Source: Cystobasidiopsis lactophilus (taxonomy: Eukaryota; Basidiomycota; Agaricostilbomycetes; Agaricostilbales; Chionosphaeraceae). Taken from it: a stretch of 64,000 nucleotides of DNA. The translations under genes were made by a program, and so were the position numbers. A model generated the notes under the pieces. That model was not told the origin of the DNA, searched no databases, and saw only the letters and a list, made by a program, of their open reading frames with translations. Shown here one piece after another: positions 44,204 to 56,000 of the stretch. The stretch lies in contig BCIO01000002.1 in NCBI GenBank assembly GCA_001599975.1, positions 3,421,883 through 3,485,882 on the forward strand, in the 5' to 3' direction. Numbering within the stretch: position 1 is the stretch's first letter; each line of letters opens with the position of its first letter.

Positions 44204-45712
44204 ATGATGCGAGCGGCTGTGGTTTGGCTCGCCTTGGTCGTGGCATGCTCTCTAGGGCAGACGTGGGATAGCACAGGATCGGATTCTTTCATCTGGCACA
44301 ATCGCTAGTAGGCCCCAGTCCTTTAGCAGACTCACCATCGTTCTCACCGTCTCTCCCCTCCGATAGCCATGGCTGTCTCGCAATGTCTGCGGTATGTCCC
44401 AAGTATTGACAGCCCACTCTTCTTGCTTTAACATAGAGTGGTCAGTACGGCGACTACGGCAGTACTTGCCCGCAGTTCTTCACGTCTGCTTCTTTGGCAC
44501 AAAGTGGACTATCAAGCTCCAATGGCCCATGGACGGTGTGGTCGACATTTGGACCGACAAAATACGGCGTCAGTGGTTATACAGTGTCTGTTCCCGAGAT
44601 GAACAAGATGTTCGTTGTCTCGTCACGAAGCCGCTGCTTGCAACTGACTTTGCTGCAGCCTCATGGTATTCAAAGGAGTCTTCGGGTGGCAAGAATTTCC
44701 CGCTGAGCCGGTCCCGTTTCTTGGGATTGGCTGCGACAGCACCTGCACTGTTCACCAAGCGGCGTATGAGACCTGGCTGGAGATAAAAAACGCAACGAAC
44801 GACATGCAAGCTATCAAAAGCAACCAAGGCTCTCTCGTTTGGTCTGCCACTGGTCGTGAGCCGTTCCGTCTACTGAAAAGTGTCTAGATTGCACTTAAGC
44901 TTAATCTGGCGGCTCAGACGGTTTCGGTGGTATGGTGGCACAAATTGCGGCTTTGGACCTCAAGTACAGAGGATTCGCCTATTCGGTCCAGTCATTTGGT
45001 GCACCCCGAGTTTTCAACGGGGCTACTGCTGCCGTCTTCAACTCGCTGTTCACAGTGGATTCTTTGGCGACCATGCGCACAGTGGCCAACAGCGACTCCA
45101 TTCCGACTGCTATTCCCTACAGCGACAACTACACCTTCACAGAGAGCGGAGTGTGGATATATGGCTCGGGTGACGGCACATACCCGGTCAATTTCGAGAC
45201 TTGTCAGTATCAAGCGGAGGAGGCGACTTGCGCGGGAGGCAACAACGAAGCTGACCATTACACCTAGTAAGTTCTGGTTCCTGCTGTGCTGGCCCCCTTG
45301 ACTGAGCCTTGTGAATTCAGCTTCACCGAACTAGGCCATTGTTGCGAATCCAGCAATTACTACGACCCTTCATGGGACTCGTCTGCCCTCGCGTCCGACA
45401 GCGCCGCGTAAGTTTGCTATACCCGCGAGCAGCCTACGATCTGACACACTGAGAGTCACCAGCTACGCTTCAACTGCGTCCTATCCCCTTGGGAGTGTCG
45501 ACATTAGCGGCAGCGTGTTGCCTTCAACATCATCCATAGCTTCAGCCAGTGCCATTTTGTCTTCAGCTCCTCCAGATTCACCAACCACATCATTTATTGA
45601 CGCCGTCATTTCAAAATCGACGTCTGCAGCTATGCCCCTCATCAGATGCCAGTCGGCTCTTCTTTTCGCCACTCAGTTAATTTTCTTGGCGTTGTCAACG
45701 CTGATACCCTAG
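44204..45712 (+). CDS. Secreted class 3 lipase-like protein, GPI-type C-terminus
   Basis: Starts with a signal peptide, MMRAAVVWLALVVACSLGQT. The mature part has SGQYGDYGSTCPQFFTSASL, VSVPEMNKMFVVSS, VPFLGIGCDSTCTVHQAAYE, TWLEIKNATNDMQAIKSNQG and FAYSVQSFGAPRVFNGATA, all in class 3 lipase order. The elbow that normally reads GHSLGG or GHSFGG is formed over intron 44856-44917 and reads TGHGFGGMVAQ, so Gly replaces the nucleophile Ser. A candidate Asp is in ANSDSIPTAIP and the expected His in EADHYTYF. The tail is Ser/Thr-rich and ends in a hydrophobic stretch ALLFATQLIFLALSTLIP, as in GPI-anchored proteins. The first intron borders are not resolved. It may be a non-hydrolytic relative. Confidence 0.75.
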
Positions 45713-45815
45713 GCTGCGCGATCCCCTCATCTCTTTAGTGCATCATGAACAGTTGGCCGTAGACCCATTGCTGGACCACTCCTGCATCATCATTTTGCAT
45801 GTAGAATAATCGCGT

Positions 45816-47554
45816 TCAAAGCTCCTCGTCAAAAGCCCACTTGGCCGCAGCCACCCCTTTGGAAGGGCTAAGCTGATCAATCTCTCTGTCCGACGGAGTG
45901 CCTTCAATGGAATCGATTTCTTCGTCAGCGAGCTCGACAAAGGTGCGGGCGAGAGGGGAGGGCGGGTCGTCGCGCAGGCTTGCCTGGGACATCTGGGAGG
46001 AAGGGACATCGGTCGGCAGCTTTGGCGCCCCTTGCTGAGCGCGAAGATGGCGGACGAGCTCTTCGTGTTCGTAGCCAATGGCCATACCGTGGCGGTCAAC
46101 CCCAGCTGCGACTTCAAAGTGGCTGAACAAGCTGGTCTGACGAAACTGGGGCGGGCGCGGCTCGTCTGGTAGCGCTCCATCCCATGCCGCCCTCGTTCTA
46201 TCCCACAAGTGGCCGACGGCTTGAGATTTGGGCTTGTCTGGCAGAGTTTCCTCTACCGCATCGGCCTCCACTTGAGTCTCGGCGAAAGCGACCGCTTCAA
46301 GGCGAGAGGGATTGACGGTTCTGGTTGCAGGAGTCTTGGTTGGGCTGGGCTGCACGAGGACAACCCTTTTGGGAGGGGGCAGCGGCGGTGAAGTGGGGGG
46401 ACCAAGGGAGGAGGTCGGCTCAATCGGATCAGAGTCCGCCGGCCGCACAGTATCCGAGGAGCGGTCGAACAAGTGCCATTGTGATTCTCGCATGTCGTTG
46501 GACTCGAGCTGAGTGCACAGGTCTTCTCGAAGGGTGTCTGGGAAGACTTCGTCACGGTCCGAGGTCGCAAGAGAGGGATGGACAGAATGCGACGGATCTG
46601 GCGTGTATACGGTGGCTTCAGAGTCTTCAAAAGGTGATACTTGTCGCCGGAAGGCCGTGGCTGAGGGGCTGCCAGAGGCGAATTGCAGGGGCGTGCGCGG
46701 TGGCGGGAACGTCAACCCGAAAAGCGCCACGGTGTCCAGATTGTCCACTTGCGCCGAATCTTGTTCGTTCTGTGATAATTCAAATCAGGAAAGTCTAACT
46801 GAGGCTTGGTCAGGCCGCTCACTTGGCGCGTCTCGTCAAACCCAGAGTCATCCACTTTCTGCATCACCCCTTGAGTAGGAGGCGAGGAAGGATCGGGCGA
46901 GTCGCTCAGAAGCGAGACAATCTTGGGCGGTTTGAGAGAAGCAGGGCGCGTCGAAGAAGTTGGCCGTGTTCGAGGAGGAGAAGGCACTCCGTCGGACAAA
47001 GTCTCCTCGTTGTCCTCGAAATCTTCGATCGATTCCTCCTCGGGATCCGTCGCCATCTCTTGCAGAATCTTGCTGGTTGATGGAACGGGGTCAGACTCGG
47101 CCTGCGAGGGCAGTTCGGGAAAGATGCTCTTCATGACCCGGCTGTGCTCGCGCATCAGAGGCTGAGCGCGTTGGTGATAGCCCAGCGCTTGCGTCTCGAC
47201 GTCCGGCGCAAAGACGAACTGGCTGTCTTCTTCGTCTATCGGCAAGAACCCCTTGGGCGAAGGAGCTTTCGCGCTCGGCTTGCGAAAGCGCGGGTCGTCC
47301 TCTGGGTCCTCGCTCGCCGCCCTGGAGGTCTTGATGCGCTTGCGGGGAGGTGGTAGCGACACCCTCTTGGGAGCAGCTTTCTGAGACGTCGGCTGGGTGC
47401 TGCCCCAAGGCGTGGCCGACCTCTTGGGCTTGGAAGACGCCCGCCCAAGAAACCCGTCGAGCGAGACCTGCTGGGCCTTCTTTGGTTGGGACCGCTCGGG
47501 AGGCACGACAGACTTCGCGTGCTTGATGTCAAATGTGGTCTGTTTGAAGCCCAT
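45816..47554 (-). CDS. Disordered protein with two PIP-box-like motifs
   Basis: Exons 46823-47554 and 45816-46769 join to 561 residues. No globular domain is recognised; composition is rich in Pro, Ser, Asp, Glu and basic clusters (PPPRKRIKTSR). Two motifs fit the PCNA-interacting peptide pattern Q-x-x-(L/I/M)-x-x-aromatic-aromatic: QQVSLDGFL near residue 30, preceded by basic residues (QPKKA), and QTSLFSHF near residue 450. The N-terminus MGFKQTTFDIKHAKS is also the type of short motif seen in replication and repair proteins. The end SPSKGVAAAKWAFDEEL is acidic. I infer a PCNA-binding replication or repair factor, but no named orthologue is recognised. Confidence 0.65.
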
Positions 47555-47661
47555 CGAAGCCCGAGGTTCGTCGACAGCGTCTGACAGGTGTCACAGCGAA
47601 ATTTGTTGTTTTGTTTTGGTGGCGCACTTGAAGTGGTGGGCCAGGGTCAGATGCCCTTTAA

Positions 47662-50348
47662 CTATGGCAGGTAGGACACTTCGGCATCGTAAGTACATGC
47701 TCGTTTCCAAAACCCTGCCCCGAGGACGCTGCCTGGCCTGTCCGCGTTGAACACAACCCAATCCGGCAGAGGTTTGCCACTTCTCAAAGGGGCGAAGCGC
47801 AGGCCCGTTTCCAAGGCCACGGTGCCGTTGCCAATCAAAATCATCGCTAGGCCACCTGTGCTGAAAGGATGCGTGATGGTGCTGAGCATGCCTGATCGTG
47901 CCAAAGGTCAGCTGCCGCAACCACCTCAGACGAGAACAAGGACTCGCCGGCTCTTGGTTCGCTGAAGACGATTTCGTTAACAGAGAAGAAACCACGTTCA
48001 ACGTGAATGGATTTGTCCGTTGGGCGGAGCAGCGCTGGCAGAAATTGGTTGTCGCTTCCTAAGCAGATCAGATTGCCTTGCTCCAATTCGGCTTCGTAGC
48101 TGGCCAGCTGCTGAAATGGAATGACAATGGACATGATTCCATGATATAGGAAGTAGGCGTGAGCAAGGCGATTGGCCAAGTCGGCATGGTGCTGATGGTG
48201 TGGCGAGGCCAGGTCGGTGATGAGGCACAGGGGTCCTCGCGTATCGAGCACGCGAATTAGAGAGCCCGTAGGTGATGGGACATAGTGATCGGGTCGCCAA
48301 ATGGAATTCCGCAGCGTGAAGTGGCCAACTGGCGGGACGGAAAGGCCATCGATGACCAAGACTGACAGGCGTTGTGCTTTGACGCTGAGAGAAGCCACGT
48401 TTTTGGTGCTGATATGAAGCTCGGACCTGTCGGCGCTGAACTTGATCTCCAGACGACCGATTCTGCCATAATGCTGGAGCCCCAGGATTCGAATGCCGCA
48501 TTTTGGGCCGTGCTCGTTCGGATCAGCGACTGTTAAAGTGAACTCTGATGGTGCTTCGGGCTTAGATTGATGGGTGAGAATGCGGTCGATGAAGTCTTGC
48601 TGGAAGACCTCGTCCCACCAATGGCCTTTGCCAGGAACAACGTCCAGCGTCAAAGACCCGGGCGAGGAAGTCCAATCCTCGGCGAGTTCTTTGAGAAGCT
48701 TGGAATGCGAGAGCGGCACGTTGTCGTCTAGCTGGCCGTGCCGCAAGAAGACGCGCGGGTGTAAGCCAGCCAGCTGCAACCTACTTTAGCTATGCTGCGT
48801 GGTATTAACATACTGCATGGGGTCCACTCACATTGCTGGCATGGAGCTCGTTATCAAAGGGCGAGAGTGCGGCCAGAAGAATCTGTTCCCTTGCATCAGC
48901 TCCTGCTATAGTGGGCGCACAAGCCGACGCTCACAGCAGCCAGTTGAGGATCCACGAATTTGAAAGTTTGCCATCCCCCGTACGAAACATAGCGCTGAAT
49001 CTTCGTATAGCCCGCTGCCGTGATGGACCCGAAAACCAAGTCGGGAAACCGCTCGAGCAGGTAGGCGCTGCCCTGGCCTCCATTGCTGTGCCCTTCAGCC
49101 GTCAAAAAATCAGTTGGAAGTTCGAAAGCGAAGGGAGACATCATCACCCATAACAACTAAGCTCTGCGTGTCTATCGAAGGGAGGCAGCCGGTCGCTGAC
49201 TTCCAGCCGAACCCTTTGGAGGCTAGCTCTTGTACAGCCGCCATCGCATTTTTCAGACTGAGACCATGCCAGTCCAGGCCCCATGATCTCCTGCCGGTTG
49301 CAAACACCACCCAGGAAGTGTCCTGGGCTGCAATGGCTGATACGGTCTGATTGTTTGGATCGACGACGACGCCAGCGCCGTGCAGTGCTAGGATGACAGG
49401 TCGAGGGGTAGAGGAATGATGCCTAGGAGGTCGAGCCACGGCATATGTAAGCGTGCCATCAGCGTCGGCGAAGCAAAAGCGGAAGGCCTCCTTGGTTGTC
49501 CGGCCTTTTGGACGGACCCCAAGCTTGATAGTGTCAGCGTCGTCCTGTTCTATGACGACTTCTAGAGTAGAGCTGGTCTTCAGAGCTGAAACCTGGTGGA
49601 GTTGAAGTTGAATTTGACGAGCTTCAGAGGGTCGGAGGACTAAGGGCTGGACGCGGAAGGGCTGCAGGCCCGGACACGACAAAGACACTTCGTTGATCCG
49701 ACAATGCCTCGTCGAGACGTTCCTGAGCAGCACCGACAGCTTCTCCCCAGCGAGCCAACCTTCTATTGAATCTGGGACATGCTCGAATTCGGCTTCCAGC
49801 CTTTCCGCTGGCACTTGTTCCAGCTGAAAGTTGACCGCAATCTCTGGAGGTTTGGTTTTGGGATCTCCAAAGATTCGGATTTCGTAGATGGCCTTGAGGA
49901 GGATGGAGTGCTCGCCGGCTTCGAGCGGAATCAGGTGTGGCGAGAAGGCAGTCGGCACTTCATTGGCGTAGGCGTAAATGTCGCCATGATAAAACTTGCC
50001 ATCGATCGAGAAATGGAGACCATTCACGAAAGAGGCCGAGAAGAGGCCAGCATCTTCCAGCTTGAATGTCGACTTCAAGTATGTGGCAAATTGGAGGGCA
50101 TGCCAGCCTTGGGCGTCTCTCAGGGTACGCCAATCAACTTCAGGATAGCTGATAGAGAACTCGCCGTCGCCCTTGGGCACAGCAGAGTGCCAGTGGAGAA
50201 CCCCGCTGTCGGTCAAGCAGGACGAGTAGGATGCGACCTGAGGATCAATGTCTGGCGCAAAGTCCTCTCGAGTGCCATGCGGGAAAGGTCCGAGCTGCTG
50301 CCAGACGAGCTTCATTGGCGCATTCTGGGGGGTGACGGCTAGTGGCAA
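47662..50348 (-). CDS. Large alpha/beta hydrolase (S9 peptidase-like)
   Basis: The first exon (49148-50348) codes for 400 residues ending in the hydrolase core: RPVILALHGAGVVVDPNNQT, VVFATGRRSWGLDWHGLS and SLVVMG. Joining over intron 49093-49147 gives the nucleophile elbow GHSNGGQGSAYLLERFPD. Later come GITAAGYTK-like helix, PRVFLRHGQLDDNVPLSHSK with the candidate acidic residue, and GKGHWWDEVF with the His, completing Ser-Asp-His. A beta-rich C-terminal domain follows (FTLTVADPNEHGPKCGIRIL) and ends RACTYDAEVSYLP. The 400-residue N-terminal part (WQQLGPFPHGTREDF) is beta-rich too. No signal peptide is seen. The substrate cannot be stated; GHSNGG favours a prolyl-oligopeptidase-like enzyme. 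Confidence 0.78.
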
Positions 50349-50840
50349 CAGCCAGTTTTCGAGTGGCGATTCCCAGAGTCGGCCAGCCTCGCCAGTGGGA
50401 CGATCATCAATTGTTTACAATGAAAAGCAAACGCCTGAAAATGCAGTAGGGATGGTTTCAAACAAGGCCCGCAAGAGTCAAATGGTAAGCCCCGGTGTGA
50501 GAAAACGGTCTATAAAGTGCAGCAAAAGAAACCTGATCCGACCATGAGAGGATGGGCCGGAAGAAGAGAGGTGAACCATGAGGGGGAGAAAGAGACGATA
50601 TGCACATGCTGGGGTAATGAATTGGTGGTGTTGAGCTAAGGAATGTGAAATGCTGGTTTCTTTTCTCGGATTGTGAATGCCCGAAAAAAGAGGAGTGTTG
50701 ATTGACGGCCTGATGTAAAGAGATGAGCTTGAGTGTGGTGGTCATAGAAAGGCGATTCGTCGTTTTGTCGTTCGAAGAGCGGGTGGAAAATGCGAATGAG
50801 GTAAAGAAAAGTGATGTGTGGGCTGAAGAAGTGCGGGTCT
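50349..50840. other. Intergenic, no gene seen
   Basis: 492 bp upstream of the hydrolase and downstream of the phosphatase, both on the minus strand. It presumably holds the hydrolase promoter and the phosphatase 3' UTR. Confidence 0.45.
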
Positions 50841-52406
50841 TCAGAGTAGGCAGTGGGCGGGTATGGGCTGAGCCTCCATGAGGTATCGAAAGTAGTCGTG
50901 AATGAACTGTAGAGAGCCCCACATCAGAACCGCCAAATGCGGACAGGCGAGAGAGCACCACTCACCAGAACCTGAAGGGGCGTTTCAATGGCTTTCGTGC
51001 TGTTCATGCAAGCAGCACTGTGAGCGCACGATAGAGGCTTAAAGGAGGGCAGCGCAAACGAACCTGCGTCGATGTCGGACCCACTGGACGGCGTTGCGAA
51101 TGATCAAGTCGAGCGAGTTGGCGTGCAAATCGCCGGCGAGGCCCAGCTTAGCGTACCAGCACACGGCCACCGATCCCGCTCGCCCGACCTGTAAGCATTC
51201 GTGAAATTGGCATCAGTAAAGAAGAGACTGATGGTGGAGGGAGGCGCGCTTACGCCTCCGCGGCAATGGACCAACACGCCTTTGCCCTTCAACGTGTAGT
51301 CGGAGATGACCTGGCTGACGACCTGGTCCATGTCCACCACCGAGTCGGGGGCGAACCCCTCGGCAATGGGGATGCGGATGACCTCCAAGCCCAATTCCGC
51401 CGCGGTCAGGCGGTACTCGAGCCAGGGCACCCCTAAGAACTCGAGCTCCTGGTCGTCCAAGCAGCACACGATGGCTTTGACGTGGTACGGGGCGCTGGAC
51501 ACGCGGACCAGGTCGGCTTTCAGGTCGCGGCAAATGGCGCCTCGGCCGCCGGGCACGGTGGCGCCCGTCAAGCGGACTTTCTTGCCGGGGCAGGAGGTGA
51601 GGTAGAGGTTGCCGATCGCTGGGGGCTGGTTGGGGTTGGAAGTGTTGAGCAAAGGGGGCGGGGAAGCAGAAGGCGCCAGAACCCAGGGCAGGTCCGGGTC
51701 ATCTTCGAGCAGCAGCATGGGCTCGGTGGTGGGGGACTGGGAGTGGTAGACGGCGCCGAGGTGGGAGAGTTGGTTGGGGTCGAGCATGGGGCTGACGTGC
51801 ATGGGGTGGGTGGAGGAGGTCTTTACTGGCTGCTGTTGGAGGGCAGGGGTGGGCGCGATGATGGGGCGCGACTGGGCCGAGGGGGAGCGCACGGGTTGGT
51901 GCACCGGCGACGAGGACGGGGAGGAGGGCGGGATGGAGGAGGCCGAGTGGGAGCGGTGGGCGAGGGTGAGATGGGGCAGCTTGGAGACGGTCGGGGAGCG
52001 GCGAGTGGTGGCCACCAAAGGCGTTTCCACGGCGTCGTGGTGGGAGGACCTGGGCGGGCGCGAAGGGGAGATGCGGCCAGAGCGATCAGGCGAGGCTCCG
52101 GCCGTGCGCATGTCAGTGTCCCCCTCGAGGTCCTTCCTGGGGCTGGGAGGCCGTGCGGCGACTGGTCTAAAAGTGTTCTCGTCGGCGGCGGCGCCATTGC
52201 TGGCACCGGAAGGCCTGACGGGCGAGGTGGCGGGGGAGGAGGGCGCAAAGGGCTGGTTGGCGCCGGCGGTGGACGAGCCGGACCTGAGGCTGTTCAACTT
52301 GGCATTATTAGGGTTCGTCCTCTGCTGTTGTGGCTGCTGCTGCTGCTGCTGTTGCTGCTGGGCTTTGGCGAGGTGAGCCCTTTTGATCTTGTTATACTCG
52401 GAGAAG
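50841..52406 (-). CDS. CDKN3-like dual-specificity phosphatase, first exon not found
   Basis: The 3' part is clear: GNLYLTSCPGKKVRLTG, DLVRVSSAPYHVKAIVCCLD, DQELEFLGVPWLEYRL, PDSVVDMDQVVSQVI and the P-loop VHCRGGVGRAGSVAVC, which is the C-x5-R catalytic motif split by an intron near 51190-51250. The last exons give MNSTKAIETPLQVLFIHDYF and end QPIPAHCLL at 50841. The N-terminal half is a disordered Ser/Pro-rich region with a poly-Gln run. The earliest exon found begins FSEYNKIKRAHLAKAQ after an acceptor at 52407; the ATG exon lies further upstream and was not identified, so the 5' border is partial. It probably acts on cyclin-dependent or MAP kinase pathways. Confidence 0.78.
52322..52360. 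repeat. CTG/CAG microsatellite coding poly-Gln
   Basis: Imperfect CTG tract on the + strand, read as CAG (Gln) by the phosphatase gene. It gives a Gln-rich run interrupted by Pro. Confidence 0.8.
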
Positions 52407-53036
52407 CTGCAATTTTGGGAGAGTGAGCGGGTGTCACCCCCAAAAAGGGGGAACAGCGAGCGCACTAGTGCTGGCTGGCCAGATTCAGGCAGAGGCTTTG
52501 CAGGCCTGGCTCCAGCTCGTTGTGTTGCGGCAAAGCACCAGCGACCAGCACGTTTTGGGCGTAAGCATCGTTCTGGATGCAACTCGTTCAGCAATGCTCC
52601 AAGGCTGCGAGACAAGGAGGACTCGCCATGTTCTTCTGGCGTTAATGATTCTGGTCTCGCAGGGCCTGGCCAATGCTTTGTTACGCTCAATTGTGATAAT
52701 CAGGCGCGCAAATGCTCACCTCCAGAGGCCGGCGCAGGCTTGGAACAGGAGCAAGCTGCACTTTCGCCTGAAATCTTTCGGGAACTGCTCGGGAACCGGG
52801 AACCCCTGCGCGCTCAGATGCCTGCAAGCTTTGTGCTTCTGCGTCGACCATCCACCCTCAGCGCGTGTTTTCTGTCCTTGGTTGTGTTCTCGGTAGTGCC
52901 CTCGTCCTCAGGCTTCTTACACTCGACCCAATCTAGAACGAGTTTCAGCTTCAAAACGAATTCATGCTTTGGCCACAATAGATCGTGGACTACTGAAGCT
53001 CGTCCCGGCGCTCCCGGCGCATAGGAAAGCCAAGAG
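52407..53036. promoter_or_regulatory. Region between divergent phosphatase and chitin synthase
   Basis: 630 bp. It must contain the undetected first exon of the phosphatase (-) and the promoter of the chitin synthase (+). No exact site can be given. Confidence 0.45.
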
Positions 53037-56000
53037 ATGCAGTCTGCGGCTGGTCCGTCCAGACACACCACCAGGGGGCAGGCCATCCACAGGGGAGCCA
53101 CTCTCAGGCAGCGACAGGCCGGAGGGCAGTCCCAGCCACAGCAGCAGCCCTATGACAACCGGCAACACCTGCTGCCCGTCTCCAACTCGAGCAGCAACCC
53201 CAATGGGCCACAGCGCCGCCTCACCAGGGGCAAGACCCTGGTAAGGCCGGACAGACACGTCGCCCCGGCGCCCTTGATCAATCCGCACCTCGCCCTCCCA
53301 ACGCCCGCCTTACCGGTCCAGAAGCGCTCCTGGTTCCAACCCTGGTCCTTCTACGTCTCATTCATTACTTGCCTCATCCCCGGCTTCCTCCTGACGGCGT
53401 GCGGCATCCATGGCAAGCTCGTGCAGAGAGCCTGGCGCGAAAAAGTCGCCCTGTGCAGCATCTGCCTCATCCTCGGCGGCGTCGTCGGCTTCTTCACCAT
53501 CGGCCTCAACAAGACCTTGTGCCCCTCCCACACTGTTGACACCGAGTCCATCCGCTTGGCAGCCCAACCAGGTTCGTCCAAACACCCCCCTATTTTAGAA
53601 TTTATGCCATTGGAGTGGTTGCCAACGCTCGCGGGATTGCTCTGTTGCAGGCTTCTTGGGCGTGGCAGGCTGGATGATGCACACAACAGGCGCGCCCACC
53701 GCCGCCGGCGTCAACTTTGCCCTCTTGAGCACCCAGCAGTCTGGCCAGGACATCACCAACCTCTTTGACCGGACCGCCACCGACTTCTTCCCCCAGTGCA
53801 CAGGCAACACGGCCGCCTATGCCACCGTCAACCTCTGCACCAACTCCACCACCGGCGCGGCCAAGTGCGTCTTCCCAGCGCCCACCACCGACGAGCTCGA
53901 CTCCTTGAAGCTTTCCAATTCCTCCTTGCAAGTCGGCTACTCCTGGGCCCAGGTTGCCAACCTGTCCAACTACATGGTCTACGATGGCAACGTCCTCAAC
54001 TTCAACCCTTACATCCTCGCCCACCCCAACGGCGTTGCCAACGACCCCATCGACACCGCGCTCCGCCAAGTGCTCATTTCCCAAGACGGCTCTTCGGGAA
54101 AAGACGCCACCCGCCTCTTCAACAACCGCAACGACCTCAAAGCGGCCATCCCTTGCCTCAAGGCCCGCTACCACGCCGGCCGAATCGACAAGGTCACCCC
54201 CGGTTGCTTCGCCGCCCAGCTCTTCCTCTACGTCTCTTTGGTGGTCATCCTCGGCGTCGTCCTCGCCCGCTTCTGCATGGCCTGCGTCTTTGCTTGGTTC
54301 TTATCCAGAAAGCTCGTCAAGCCGCCGCGCAACTTGAAACGTCACGTCGTCTCGCCTGCTGTGCTGCCTGAGGGCGCCAACATCGAGGTCAACAACCGCA
54401 CCGGCACCGCGCCTTGGACCCAGGGCCCAACTCGCGGCAAATCGAACAAGCTCACCAAGGCGAATAGGTCCAACTCGAACGCCTCGTCCACGCCCACCCA
54501 CCTGCACCCCAATGGCAATGGCTATTACGGCGACGAGAAGCAAGGGGCAGGGGCGCTGGCTAAGAAGCAAGTGTCGCCGGTTGACGCGGACGGCATGATC
54601 AACATGGCCTCTATCGGCGCCGAGCTGTTCTGCGTCTGCCTGGTCACCTGCTACTCCGAGGGCGAGGACGGCATCAAGGCCACCTTGGACTCGATCGCCG
54701 GCACAGACTACTCGGACGCCCGGAAGCTCATCTTTGTCGTCTGTGACGGCATCGTTACCGGCTCCGGCGAGAAGCTCAGCACGCCGGACATCTGCGTTGG
54801 GCTCATCGAGCGCGACGCCCGCTTTGGCACCGGTGAACCCACGCCGATGAGCTACTTGGCAGTGGGAGCGGGCAGCAAGGCCAAGAACGACGCCTTGGTG
54901 TATGCGGGTCATTACACCAAGGTTCGAGGCCACCGCACGCCCATCATTGTCGTTGTCAAGGTCGGCACCGAGGATGAAGCGAAGGACAAGAAGCCAGGCA
55001 ACCGTGGCAAGCGGGATGGACAGATGGTGCTCATGAACTTCTTCTCGCGCGTCACCTACAACGACCGGATGTCGCCTTTGGACTACGACCTGTTCCGCAA
55101 GTCGCACGCCCTGATGGGCGTCACTCCGGACTTCTTCGAAGTGTGCTTGATGGTGGATGCGGACACAAAGGTCGAGCAGGACGCGTTGACCGCGCTGGTC
55201 AACTGCATGCAGCACGACCCGCTCATCATGGGCGTCTGCGGCGAGACCAGGATCGAGAACAAGCGCCAATCTTGGGTCACCGCCATCCAGGTCTTCGAGT
55301 GCGCGCTGTTTTCCTGCTCTCACATCGTGATTTTTGACATTGACGGCTCGCAGATACTTCATCTCGCACCACTTGTCCAAAGGCTTTGAGTCGGTCTTTG
55401 GTGGCGTCACCTGTTTGCCCGGCTGCTTCAGCATGTACCGGCTCAAGGCGCGCAAGATGAACGATTCTGACTGGGTCCCCATCCTCACCCAATCCGAAAT
55501 CATTCGCGAGTACAACCAGTCCGAGGTCGACTCGCTCCACCAGAAGAACCTGCTGCTCCTAGGAGAGGACCGGTTTCTGACGACCATCATGATCCGCACC
55601 TTCCCCAACCGCAAGATGATGTTCTGCCCGCAAGCCAAGTGCCGCACCATCGTGCCCGACCAGTTCCGCGTGCTGCTCTCCCAACGCCGGCGCTGGATCA
55701 ATTCGACCGTCCACAACCTGATGGAGCTGGTCCTCGTCCCCAACCTCTGCGGTACCTTCTGTTTCTCAATGCAGTTCATGGTCGTCGTGCGTTTCGCCAC
55801 TTTTTCTTCGCATTCTTGAAGGACGCTGACGTCTCTCTTTGGCCTTGCAGATGGACCTGATCGGCACTGTAAGCTCTCTCCTTGCCTAGTGTGGCCACAG
55901 AAGCTCAAAGAGGTGCGAACACAGGTCGTGTTACCCGTCGCCATTTGTCTCACCTATTCCCTCATCATCAATTATATCATCAACCCGCCGTCCAGCTTTG

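Noticed and set aside
51482-52426. A 314-codon plus-strand frame rich in Gly and Arg
   Set aside because: Antisense of the Ser/Pro-rich half of the phosphatase gene; the composition is what the complement of such codons gives.
54301-55953. A 550-codon open frame on the minus strand
   Set aside because: It lies wholly antisense to the chitin synthase catalytic domain, mirrors its codon bias and shows no domain of its own.
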